Positions 54,470-64,000 of a DNA stretch of 64,000 nucleotides are shown here, piece by piece. Every line of letters begins with the position of its first letter. Within the stretch, counting starts at the first letter, position 1. The DNA is from Bacteroidota bacterium. GTDB taxonomy: Bacteria; Bacteroidota; Bacteroidia; Bacteroidales; NBLH01. The notes under the pieces were generated by a model that saw nothing but the letters and a program-made list of their open reading frames with translations, was not told the DNA's origin and made no database searches. Position numbers and translations under genes: made by a program. The stretch covers positions 62,001 to 126,000 of the forward strand of contig JANYKN010000175.1 in the NCBI GenBank assembly GCA_025361565.1, in the 5' to 3' direction.

Positions 54470-54973
54470 ATGAGCGAAGAAAAAAAATATCCACTAAAAA
54501 AAGTACTTCTAATTTGTGCTAAAGGAAGTATTGAAGATGTTTATGCCAGCTTGGTAATGGCCAACGGGGCTGTTATGGAAGGAATCGAAACTAAAGTTTT
54601 CTTTACATTTTTTGGTTTGGATGCAATAACAAAAGCCAGAATGAATAATTTACACACATCAACGGTTGGAAATCCTGCTATGCGCATGCCAGGCGGTATT
54701 CCATTTCCAACCTGGCTGGGTGGCGTTCCTGGCGTTGAATCTGCCGTTTCGTCTATAATGCGTAGTCAAATGGAAGCTTTGGACATTCCGCCAGTTGATG
54801 AATTTTTGGAAATGATCAAAGCCGGAGGAGGTGAAATTTATGCCTGCAAACTAGCTTTTGATATGTTTAAAATGAAAAAGGAAGATCTTTGGGATGGAGT
54901 GAAAGATGTAATAACAATTGGACAATTTTATGAAATGGCCGATGGACTTCAAACTCAGATTATTTTCACATAA
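54470..54973 (+). CDS. DsrE2/DrsE_2-family protein
   Basis: 167 aa from the ATG at 54470 (a TTG 42 bp upstream also opens the frame). KKVLLICAKGSIEDVYASLV near 8, EGIETKVFFTFFGLDAITKA near 35, and GGEIYACKLAFDMFKM near 122 with the conserved Cys, the layout of peroxiredoxin-like DsrE/DsrF/DrsH members that receive sulfur. It follows the DsrC gene by 65 bp on the same strand, so likely a sulfur donor or acceptor for it. Terminator follows. Confidence 0.88.
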   Translation: MSEEKKYPLKKVLLICAKGSIEDVYASLVMANGAVMEGIETKVFFTFFGLDAITKARMNNLHTSTVGNPAMRMPGGIPFPTWLGGVPGVESAVSSIMRSQMEALDIPPVDEFLEMIKAGGGEIYACKLAFDMFKMKKEDLWDGVKDVITIGQFYEMADGLQTQIIFT

Positions 54974-54990
54974 TAGTTGAATTCATCACA

Positions 54991-55029
54991 AAAAAATACC
55001 CGATCCACTAACTGAACCGGGTATTTTTT
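54991..55029 (+). terminator. intrinsic terminator after the DsrE2-like gene
   Basis: AAATACCCG, a short loop, CGGGTATTT followed by a T-run. Strong stem. Confidence 0.85.
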
Positions 55030-55052
55030 AAAGTTATCGCTATTCAGTAATG

Positions 55053-55235
55053 AACCTCCCCACTACAAGTGGACGGGGTATCTCTACGGTATATTATTTT
55101 TAATAATACTCCGCAAGCGGTGGGGAATATTACCCTATTAGATCCCGACATGCTTCGCATTCGGGATCAGTTCGACATAATGATTTTAATGCGTCTTCGA
55201 CTTTTAAAATCATTGTCTCACTGATTTAAAAATGC
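55053..55235. repeat. composite intergenic repeat block (partner at 12.3 kb)
   Basis: Left part: CCCCACTACAAGTGGACGGGG and CCGCAAGCGGTGGGG, two palindromes. Middle: GATCCCGACATGC/GCATTCGGGATC, a further hairpin. Right part, 55168-55235: TCAGTTCGAC through GTCTTCGACTTTT to TCACTGATTTAAA, recurring at 12376-12441. It occupies the whole gap between two converging genes and holds no gene. Confidence 0.7.
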
Positions 55236-55245
55236 CCATTAAAAT

Positions 55246-57393
55246 TTACTTTTTACAATAGACCTGCATTTGCTGGTTTGCATAAGGATTTCCTAAATTT
55301 GCAGCCATTTGCAAATCACTGCATCCTTCCTCTTTTTTATTGATTGCAATCCGGTCAATACCACGAAAATAATATGCAGCTGCTAGTTTCTCATCCAATT
55401 CAATGGCTTTACTAAAGTCAGGAATTGAAGCATTATAATTTTTCATTTTGCGATATACAATTCCTCTGTTTAAAAAGGCTGTAGCAAATTTAGGATCTTT
55501 TTCGATGGCGATATTATAATCGGCTATTGCACCTTGAAAATCGCCTTTGTTATCCTTGGCAAGTCCACGGTTTGAATAAGCTGAGGCATTATCGGGAGTT
55601 ATTGAAATGGCCTTGTTGAAATCTATAATCGCCTCATCCAACCTGTTCATTTTTCCTTTAATTACACCTCTATTAACCAAAGCATTTTCGTATTTTGGAT
55701 CTAAATCGATTGTCTTATTGTAATCATCCAGTGCTGAATTTAATAGTTTAATTCGTTGAGTTTCTGTTTTGGCAAAATCAGAAAGATTTTCTTTGGCTAA
55801 GCCCCGGTTATGAAATGCTTCCACAAATTTGCCATTGAATTCAATAGCTTTGTCAAAATCCAAAATTGCAGACTTTAGCATTAAACTATCATTGATATCC
55901 TTTGCCCAGTCTTTTTTTGAAGTTCCCCGATTATAGAAAGCATGCGTATAATCAGGTTTTAATACAATTGCTCTGGTAAAATCCTCAATAGCCTGATCAT
56001 GCTTTTTATCACGATCCTTAACACTTCCCCTGTTATTCCATGCTACCACAGCTTTTGGCGATTTTTCAAGTGTGTCGTTCCATAAAGTTAAACTGTTGCT
56101 CCAAATTTTACAACGTTCAAAACTAGCCACACCAATTGAAAACAGATATACACCGGTTAAACCATAAATAATTGTTTTTTGTCCTCGAAATTTATTTATC
56201 AGTTGAAATATCAAATATGCCATAAGAAGATAATAACCAATGGATGGAACATAGCTATATCTATCTGCTAAAATGGCACTACCAACGGGAATAAGTTGCA
56301 AAAGCAAAAAGATATTGATGATAAAAAATGAAATACAAAACGTAATAATTTTAGATCGTTTCCGATAGTAAAAAAATGCATAAACAACAAGCAATGCAGG
56401 AAACATAAAAAGCCAATAATAGGAAGGAATTTCTCTGGTAATGATATCAGGATAAGGATAAATAGCTGAAAGCCCTGTTGGAATTAACAATTTATATAAA
56501 TACTGGGTAAACGCATATCCGGCAAAGCCAATCCTTTTGTAAAACTCATAACTATCCGCATCGTGCAAGGCATTTCCTGCTTGTTGAGCTTTAATTGCAA
56601 TGATACCAAAAACGACTGCTAATATTAAAAATGGAATTTTTTCAAGGATAACTTTTCTTTCCAATAATTTTCTTCCAAAAAGAAAATCTATGGCAAAAAG
56701 GCTTACAGCTAATGAAACAGCTTGTCCTTTTGAAAATAACGACAAAATAAAAAGCAGAAATGAAATGAAGTAATATTTTAATTTATTGTGTTTTAAATAA
56801 TATACATACGAAATTAGTGAAGCAATAAAAAATAAAGCGTACAAAACATCTTTTCTCTCCGATATCCAGGCTACTGATTCAACATGTAAAGTGCTTAATC
56901 CAAATAAAAAACCTGTCAAAACAGCAATTTCAAACCGTCCCAAAAGAGCAAATGCCAACCAGAAAACCAAAAGTGTACTTATCAAGTGCAAAATAAAATT
57001 AGTTAAATGATAAATCCATGGCTCTATTTCATCTTTTTTATCTACACCACCAATCTGGTAATCAACACTTAACGAAAGCATGGCCAAAGGATGATAATTT
57101 CCCATATAATATTCGGTAAAAATAGATTTCAGATTTTCGCCTGAAAGTTCTTTTAGCCAAGGGTTTTTCACCACATAATTATCATCATCCCAATTGGTTA
57201 TCTCATTTTTAAAAGAAGAAGAATATGCAATCATTGTTGAAATAGAGATAATACCTAACCAAATTATTATCTTATTTCGCGATACAGCAATGACAGGCTT
57301 AACTTTTTCAGTTTTTTTATTGATTACCTGTTTGCTTTTTTGTTGGATTTTCCGTTCTTGTTTCACCTTATTAATTTTCTTGCTGTTCCGCAC
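55246..57393 (-). CDS. TMTC-like multispanning membrane protein with TPR repeats
   Basis: 715 aa. Residues 40-440 hold about ten hydrophobic helices; after the first comes ITNWDDDNYVVKNPWLKEL near 67 with the acidic pair of GT-C glycosyltransferases, then YMGNYHPLAMLSLSVDYQIG near 96 and ISERKDVLYALFFIASL near 177, as in TMTC/O-mannosyltransferase-like proteins. From about 445 to 700 there are six to seven TPR units (AWNNRGSVKDRDKKHDQAIE and similar). Probably transfers a sugar from a lipid carrier to an exported protein or lipid; substrate unknown. Stands alone on the reverse strand. Confidence 0.83.
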   Translation of the reverse strand: MRNSKKINKVKQERKIQQKSKQVINKKTEKVKPVIAVSRNKIIIWLGIISISTMIAYSSSFKNEITNWDDDNYVVKNPWLKELSGENLKSIFTEYYMGNYHPLAMLSLSVDYQIGGVDKKDEIEPWIYHLTNFILHLISTLLVFWLAFALLGRFEIAVLTGFLFGLSTLHVESVAWISERKDVLYALFFIASLISYVYYLKHNKLKYYFISFLLFILSLFSKGQAVSLAVSLFAIDFLFGRKLLERKVILEKIPFLILAVVFGIIAIKAQQAGNALHDADSYEFYKRIGFAGYAFTQYLYKLLIPTGLSAIYPYPDIITREIPSYYWLFMFPALLVVYAFFYYRKRSKIITFCISFFIINIFLLLQLIPVGSAILADRYSYVPSIGYYLLMAYLIFQLINKFRGQKTIIYGLTGVYLFSIGVASFERCKIWSNSLTLWNDTLEKSPKAVVAWNNRGSVKDRDKKHDQAIEDFTRAIVLKPDYTHAFYNRGTSKKDWAKDINDSLMLKSAILDFDKAIEFNGKFVEAFHNRGLAKENLSDFAKTETQRIKLLNSALDDYNKTIDLDPKYENALVNRGVIKGKMNRLDEAIIDFNKAISITPDNASAYSNRGLAKDNKGDFQGAIADYNIAIEKDPKFATAFLNRGIVYRKMKNYNASIPDFSKAIELDEKLAAAYYFRGIDRIAINKKEEGCSDLQMAANLGNPYANQQMQVYCKK

Positions 57394-57518
57394 AAAATTA
57401 TAATAATTCGCGATATGGGGAAAAAGTTTTAAACACTTTGAATTTCAGTTTTTAGCAGATTTGCGATGGTTTTATAATCAAACAATAATCTGCTATGTTA
57501 ATCTTAGTTAATTTAATT

Positions 57519-57545
57519 TTTGATTCATTCTATTTTATATTTTTG
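57519..57545 (+). promoter_or_regulatory. possible promoter for folK
   Basis: TTTG at 57519-57522, 15 bases, TATTTTTG at 57538-57545. The -7 box fits TAnnTTTG exactly, the spacing is slightly short. Confidence 0.4.
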
Positions 57546-57579
57546 TACTGAAATATTATTGTTTAACTAAAAACAATTT

Positions 57580-58161
57580 ATGTGTAAAGTTTATTTGGGC
57601 TTAGGCAGTAATCAGGGCGACCGCTTTAATTATATTCAACAAGCAACGCAAGCCATTGAACAAGAGATTGGAATAGTTGAACAAACTTCTTCTTATTACG
57701 AAACAGAACCATGGGGCTTTTATGATGATATTAGCTTTATAAACCAGGTTGTTAAAATAGATACCAGGCTTTCTGCCGAAAATGTATTAAAGCACATATT
57801 ACTGATTGAGAAACAATTAGGGAGAAATAGAATTACAAGTGAACAAAAATATTCCAGCAGGGTTATTGATATTGATATTTTATTTTACGATAATCAACAT
57901 ATTTCGTTACCAAATTTGGAGATTCCACATCCACATATTCATCAACGTTGTTTTGTTCTAAAACCCCTTAATGAAATTGCCCCTGATTATGTGCATCCAG
58001 TGCTTGAAACCTCTATACAAAACCTTCTGAAAAATTGCATTGATAATTTGCATGTCAGAAAAATGACCGTGAAAGACATTTTTGAACAGCCCCTTGCTGC
58101 CGGATTGTCTACAAATTTTAATATTGATAATTATCATTTGAGAAGAGAAAGATCATTCTAA
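57580..58161 (+). CDS. folK: 2-amino-4-hydroxy-6-hydroxymethyldihydropteridine diphosphokinase
   Basis: Transfers pyrophosphate from ATP to hydroxymethyl-dihydropterin in folate synthesis. 193 aa. YLGLGSNQGDRFNYIQQA at the start, TSSYYETEPWGF near 37, FINQVVKIDTRLSAENVLKH, LGRNRITSEQKYSSRVIDID near 87 (catalytic Arg and the DxD metal site), IPHPHIHQRCFVLKPLNEIA near 124. A 30-residue tail beyond the usual end. Cytoplasmic. It is 135 bp ahead of ahcY but probably separately transcribed. Confidence 0.95.
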   Translation: MCKVYLGLGSNQGDRFNYIQQATQAIEQEIGIVEQTSSYYETEPWGFYDDISFINQVVKIDTRLSAENVLKHILLIEKQLGRNRITSEQKYSSRVIDIDILFYDNQHISLPNLEIPHPHIHQRCFVLKPLNEIAPDYVHPVLETSIQNLLKNCIDNLHVRKMTVKDIFEQPLAAGLSTNFNIDNYHLRRERSF

Positions 58162-58259
58162 ATTATCAAACTCCAGTCTAACAACTAATTCATATTCTAA
58201 TTTTTGACAATTTTACCGAATAATTTGGTTTGATATACATCATCTTTTAATAAAAAGCT

Positions 58260-58267
58260 TAAATTTG
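58260..58267 (+). promoter_or_regulatory. possible -7 box for ahcY
   Basis: TAAATTTG, an exact TAnnTTTG, 30 bases before the ATG. TTTG at 58229-58232 is 27 bases upstream, further than usual, so the -33 box is uncertain. Confidence 0.35.
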
Positions 58268-58278
58268 CAAAAAATTAG

Positions 58279-59715
<1,437 letters not shown>

Positions 59716-59783
59716 TAAAAAGGTTGGAATCCAGCGTTTAGAGTGCCTAAAGTTGACGGTTCCTAACCAATAAATTTCATTAA

Positions 59784-59812
59784 AAAGCTGTCGCATGGGC
59801 AGCTTTTTTATT
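59784..59812 (+). terminator. intrinsic terminator after ahcY
   Basis: AAAAAGCTG, loop with TCGCATGGG, CAGCTTTTTT. It ends just before the ATG of the next gene and overlaps an upstream open extension of that frame, which argues for the later start. Confidence 0.8.
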
Positions 59813-59821
59813 TTAAAGAGA

Positions 59822-61684
59822 ATGGAAAAGAACAGAAAATCAATTTATACCGAAAAACTTGCCCAGTTTTTAAAAGAGCATGAAAAAGAAGTCAAACAAA
59901 ATAGAATGGTTTCATTTGCAAGGCTCATTCTATTTTTGATTGCTATCGGCCTAATTATCTATTTCTGGTCTTCGGGTATTTATATAATTCTAACAATAAT
60001 CGGAGTAACGCTCATTCCTTTTTTATTGTTCATTAAACTCAATGTAAAATTAGCAGCAAGAATAAGGCATTTGAAAGAATTAATCACTATAAATCGTAAT
60101 GAACTTGAAGGTATTAATGGTAATTTTTCTGTATTCCATTCGGGCAATGAGTTTGTAAATCCAGATCATCCATACAGTTACGATTTGGATATTTTTGGAC
60201 AAGAATCAATATATCAGGCGGTTAATAGAACAAGTACGGCAGGAGGTGCAATTTCTTTAGCCGAAGCATTTAAAAAACCTCTGCTGGATAATCAAAAAAT
60301 AATTGAAAGACAAGATGCCATTAAAGAATTAGCCGAAAAATTGGATTGGCGACAGAATTTTCAAGCTACAGGAAATGTAGTTTTGGAAAATGAAACTGAT
60401 AATTCTTCAAATTCAGGCTGGTTTCAGGCAAGAAAGCTTAATTATTCAAATGATATTGGATTTCATCAGGAAATATTAAACTGGCTTTCGGAACCTTTCT
60501 TTTTTATCAATAAGTTGATTCTTAAATATTTATTAATTCTGCTTCCAATAATATCCATAATTCTACTGGGTTTATTGACTGCCGGTTTATTTCCCTTTAT
60601 GGGTTTTGTGCTTTTCGGATTTGTTCTGCTCTTTATTGTCGGAATGTTTGTAAAAAAGGTCAACGAAATTCATACGCAAATAGGCCGAAAAGTGGAAATT
60701 CTCAAAAAGTATGAATCAATGCTGGTATTGATTGAAAAGCAGGATTTTAATTGTAGCTACTTAAGCCAGCAAAAATCAACATTAAACAAACGAACTATAT
60801 TGGCTAGTCAGGAACTTAAAAGCCTGAAAAAATTGGCACGACATCTCGATAACCGGATGAATATTCTATTTGCTTTTTTTGCCAATGCATATTTTTTGTG
60901 GGATTTACAAATTGTTTTCTGCTTGGAAAAATGGCGTAAACAAAATATGCAAAATCTTCAACAATGGCTAAATGTAGTTTACGAATTCGATTTTCTCTCA
61001 AGCCTTGCTGGATTTACCTATAACCATCCCGATTATTGCACTCCGGAAATAAAAAATGGTGATTTTTATCTTGAAATGGAAGCAGGCGGACACCCGTTAA
61101 TAAAAGAATTAGTGCGTGTTAACAATGATTTGATAATTAATGGTCACAGTCAATTGTTAGTGGTTACCGGTGCCAACATGGCAGGTAAAAGTACTTTTCT
61201 AAGAACCATGGGGGTTAATATGATTTTGGCCTTGGCAGGAAGTGTTGTTTGCGCCAATAAATTTATTATAAGTCCAATCCACTTGCATACCAGTGTGCGA
61301 ACAAGCGATTCTGTACAGAAAAGTGAATCCTATTTTTTTGCGGAACTCAAGCGATTAAAATCTATTATTGACCGGATGCAGGCTGGCGAAAGGCTTTTTG
61401 TAATTATTGATGAAATGCTTAAAGGTACCAATTCAAAAGACAAACATCATGGTTCTGAAGCGTTAATAGAACAATTAATTCGGCTCAAAGCATCAGGGCT
61501 TATCGCTACACATGATATTGGTCTGGGCAGCCTGGCTGAAAAATATCCCGAAAATGTAAAAAATTATCGTTTCGAAGTTGAAATATTAAACGATGAACTC
61601 CATTTCGATTATAAACTTAAAACAGGTATCAGTCAAAACTTGAATGCTACTTTTTTGATGAAGAAGATGGGAATTACTGTTTAA
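59822..61684 (+). CDS. MutS-family ATPase with membrane segments
   Basis: 620 aa from the ATG at 59822 (MEKNRKS); an earlier start at 59795 lies in the terminator. Two N-terminal helices (FARLILFLIAIGLIIYFW and a second near 65) and a second pair near 230-285. MutS-type lever and core follow, then Walker A TGANMAGKSTFLRTMG near 450, TSDSVQKSESYFFAELKRLK near 495 and FVIIDEMLKGTNSKDKHHGS near 530 with Walker B, and SGLIATHDIGLGSLA. This is the membrane-linked 'MutS-related' group of Bacteroidota, without mismatch-recognition domain I. Role unknown; not the main repair MutS. Confidence 0.85.
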   Translation: MEKNRKSIYTEKLAQFLKEHEKEVKQNRMVSFARLILFLIAIGLIIYFWSSGIYIILTIIGVTLIPFLLFIKLNVKLAARIRHLKELITINRNELEGINGNFSVFHSGNEFVNPDHPYSYDLDIFGQESIYQAVNRTSTAGGAISLAEAFKKPLLDNQKIIERQDAIKELAEKLDWRQNFQATGNVVLENETDNSSNSGWFQARKLNYSNDIGFHQEILNWLSEPFFFINKLILKYLLILLPIISIILLGLLTAGLFPFMGFVLFGFVLLFIVGMFVKKVNEIHTQIGRKVEILKKYESMLVLIEKQDFNCSYLSQQKSTLNKRTILASQELKSLKKLARHLDNRMNILFAFFANAYFLWDLQIVFCLEKWRKQNMQNLQQWLNVVYEFDFLSSLAGFTYNHPDYCTPEIKNGDFYLEMEAGGHPLIKELVRVNNDLIINGHSQLLVVTGANMAGKSTFLRTMGVNMILALAGSVVCANKFIISPIHLHTSVRTSDSVQKSESYFFAELKRLKSIIDRMQAGERLFVIIDEMLKGTNSKDKHHGSEALIEQLIRLKASGLIATHDIGLGSLAEKYPENVKNYRFEVEILNDELHFDYKLKTGISQNLNATFLMKKMGITV

Positions 61685-62022
61685 CTATTTCAAAATTGGA
61701 AATTGTCCTGTTAATTCAAAGAAATTCAATAACCATATGTATTGTTGAACTACAAATGTGTAAGGCCAAGCAGATTATTTAAAAAAATCATTATCCCTCC
61801 AAATTTACAGGTCACATATGATTTTTAATTTGTTTTTGCAGTAAATAAATGTTTGGGACTTGTCTGAGTTCGATAGAAAATCTATATATTTGTTAAAATT
61901 GAAGTATCAGATATCGAGTTATATATCCAGCATAATTTAACCTTTTACCTAATATCCGTTTAATAATATTGATTTATAGTATACGTTTCGATAAATTTTA
62001 ATTAACTGCTAAATTAAAAAAA

Positions 62023-63623
62023 TTGAAAAACAACAAAAATATACTAATTGCAGGAATCATATTAATGATAATTATAATAACAGGTCATGTTATAATCCAT
62101 CAGGTTGAAGACCGTCAAAAGCTTGAGCGACAGCAAACTACTATGCAGTTAATTGCAAATACTGCAAACACTCTGGACCAACAATTATCCATGTCACTTT
62201 CCGCTACAAAGGCATTGGGAGCATTAATACAGGAATACGGAGATATCCCGGATTTTGATTCTCTTGCAAAACAAATGCTCGAAGTATATGGAGGTTTAGT
62301 TCTTTACAGTTGGCGCCTGGTGGTATTATCAAAAAGTGCTATCCCCTTAAAGGAAACGAATCAATTATAGAAGGTAACCTTTTAACAAGCCCAAACCGAA
62401 AAACCGAGAGTTTAAAGGCTATCGAATCATCTCAACTTACACTAGCCGGCCCATTTGAACTTAGCCAGGGAGGGGTGGGCACAATTGGAAGATATCCTGT
62501 ATTTATTTCTGGAAAAGACGGAAAAAAACATTTCTGGGGGTTTACAATTGTTGTCATTGATCTTATAGAATTGCTTGACAAAACAGGAATCTCAAAATTG
62601 GATCAGTCCGGATATGACTATTGGCTTTGGAGAATTCATCCAGATACAAAATTACCTGAAATTTTTGCTTCTTCAGTCAAAAAACCAAACCATGATCTGT
62701 CGATAGATTTTTCAATTAACGTACCAAATAGCACTTGGACATTATCAGCCATGCCAAAAGCAGGATGGATTAACAAAGGAATAAGCCTGATTTGGCATAT
62801 TTGTCTTATTCTCATTTCGTTAGTTCTATCAATATTTGTGTATTTATTATTGCAACGTACTGCTTTACTGAAAGATAGAACTGAAAATTTAAAGCGTAGC
62901 AAACAAGAACTCATTGAAGCAAATGCAACAAAAGACAAATTTTTTTCAATAATAGCACATGATCTTAGAAGCCCAGTTGGTTCACTTTTATCAATAAGTC
63001 AGTTATTGTCCGATAATTATCAGGATCTTGACGAAAAAGAACGAATGAATCTTATTTCTTTTATCAAACTAGGTTCTAATCAAACATTAACTCTATTAGA
63101 TAATTTGCTGTTATGGGCTAGAAGTCAAAGTGGTAACATAGAATGGAAACCTGCAAAATTCGATATCAATGATACCATCAATAATGTGGTAATATTATTT
63201 GAAAATGCAGCATCCAATAAGCAGCAGCAGATAATTGTTGAAACAAAAGGGGTGCTTCAGGTTTTTGCAGACAAAGACATGATCACTACTGTTTTACGAA
63301 ATCTGGTTTCAAATGCGATTAAATTTTCACCTATTAATAGACGCATAGTTATTTGCACTTCGGAATCAAACAAATCAACTTGTGAAATAAAAGTTAAGGA
63401 TTATGGAATAGGAATCCCTCCTGAAAAATTAACTGAGCTATTTCAATTAGACAATAACCAATCTACCAAAGGTACCAATAATGAGTCAGGCACAGGCCTT
63501 GGACTCCTGCTTTGCAAAGAATTTATTGAGTTAAATAATGGAAAGATTATGGCCGAGAGTGTTTTGAATGAGGGTTCAAGCTTTTTTATTACAATACCTT
63601 TGGCTTCAGCAGAAATGCAATAA
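62023..63623 (+). pseudogene. CHASE-domain hybrid-free sensor histidine kinase, frameshifted
   Basis: Begins at TTG 62023 (KNNKNILIAGIILMIIIITG) with a membrane anchor, then an extracellular CHASE-like part. Near 62300 the frame changes: up to GGLV the first frame holds, and LQLAPGGIIKKCYPLKGNES continues in the next. Restoring one T in GTTCTTTACAG would give VSLQLAPGG. The second half has TM2 near 62790-62850, HisKA with FFSIIAHDLRSPVGSLLS (His) and HATPase with NLVSNAIKFSP, DYGIGIPPE and GTGLGLLL. No receiver domain. It is either a disabled gene or one assembly or sequencing error away from intact; a separate start at 62310 is less likely. Confidence 0.85.
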
Positions 63624-63641
63624 TTTATTTGAGTAATTAAA

Positions 63642-63672
63642 AAGCAGGATGTCAACATTACACATCCCGCCA
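63642..63672 (-). terminator. intrinsic terminator of the NlpC/P60 gene
   Basis: On the reverse strand GGATGT and ACATCC form a stem extended by GC pairs and followed by CTTTTTAATT. Confidence 0.6.
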
Positions 63673-63716
63673 ATCAATAATTTGATACATTAAAAGACAG
63701 GTTATAAGCCTTTGGT

Positions 63717-64000
63717 TTATATTTTAACTCTTCCCGCTTTGTAAAAACTCTTTTTATAATATTCCTGATTTAGATCATCTACTGTAACCCCGCTCTTTGT
63801 AGCAGCATGAATAAATTTATTATCTGCAATATAAATGCCTACATGCGAAATCTTTTTACCGCTTATTTTGAAAAATAATATATCGCCAGTTTTCATTTTA
63901 TTTTTGCTAATGAATTTTACGTCTTTCACCATATCATATGATGAACGTTGTAATTTTTTTCCGTATACCTCGTTATAAACTGAACCTACAAAACCAGAAC
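63717..64000 (-). CDS. NlpC/P60-family cell-wall hydrolase (partial, cut by right edge)
   Basis: C40 peptidase that cuts peptidoglycan stem peptides. Only the last 94 residues are in the window, starting at SGFVGSVYNEVYGKKLQR, so the catalytic Cys (normally DCSGF) is just outside. TGDILFFKI, then KKISHVGIYIADNKFIHAAT with the catalytic His, and the usual AGRVKI end. Likely exported. No neighbour visible. Confidence 0.88.
   Translation of the reverse strand, partial: SGFVGSVYNEVYGKKLQRSSYDMVKDVKFISKNKMKTGDILFFKISGKKISHVGIYIADNKFIHAATKSGVTVDDLNQEYYKKSFYKAGRVKI

Overview
AT-rich DNA from a member of the Bacteroidota. The evidence is a secreted M6 protease with a type IX secretion tail, lipoproteins throughout, promoters of the TTTG / TAnnTTTG type, DUF6922 and COG2865 proteins, and a palindromic repeat family built around TTCGAC and GCTCAG. 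A class I-type HMG-CoA reductase points to the mevalonate pathway. The order within the phylum cannot be fixed from this window.

Layout. 1-9.3 kb is mostly housekeeping: HMG-CoA reductase (cut by the left edge), a tRNA-Val and a broken second copy, a cyclophilin lipoprotein, pheS, then a reverse-strand M6 protease, a lipoprotein and a POT-like transporter. 9.3-37.6 kb is a surface-polysaccharide locus, nearly all on the reverse strand: GT4 and GT2 glycosyltransferases, acyltransferase, polysaccharide deacetylase, methyltransferases, a pyruvyl transferase and a Wzt-type ABC ATPase with a sugar-binding tail. 37.6-44.4 kb is an array of small accessory genes alternating with 5' fragments of that same ABC gene. 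44.5-50.2 kb is a tight five-gene operon with a rifampicin-phosphotransferase-like dikinase, a nucleotidyltransferase, two thymidylate-kinase-like proteins and DUF454. 50.3-64 kb holds an SDR epimerase, a lipase-like lipoprotein, a Crp/Fnr regulator facing a DsrC/DsrE2 sulfur-relay pair, a TMTC-like TPR membrane protein, folK, ahcY, a MutS-like membrane ATPase, a frameshifted histidine kinase and an NlpC/P60 hydrolase cut by the right edge.

The most unusual feature is the way accessory genes sit inside the polysaccharide locus. At three places a glycan gene is intact and truncated copies of one of its ends are repeated nearby, with cargo genes between the copies. (1) ABC ATPase at 36.3-37.6 kb: five more 5' fragments up to 44.4 kb, separated by COG2865, MntA/HepT-like, UPF0175/DUF3368 and two PIN/antitoxin modules. 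(2) GT2 at 22.5-23.4 kb: four more 5' fragments up to 28.76 kb, separated by three COG2865 genes and a possible antitoxin remnant. (3) GT4 at 18.1-19.4 kb: two more 3' fragments at 16.0 and 14.9 kb, with an HNH module, an IS982 remnant and a hypothetical gene between. Each insertion appears to have left the host gene with a usable end, so the locus grew without losing its glycan genes. The four COG2865 proteins each carry a different 12-bp tandem repeat at the boundary between ATPase body and winged-helix tail, and the tails differ much more than the bodies. Short palindromic repeats have inserted in frame into several ABC fragments and into the T arm of the second tRNA-Val.
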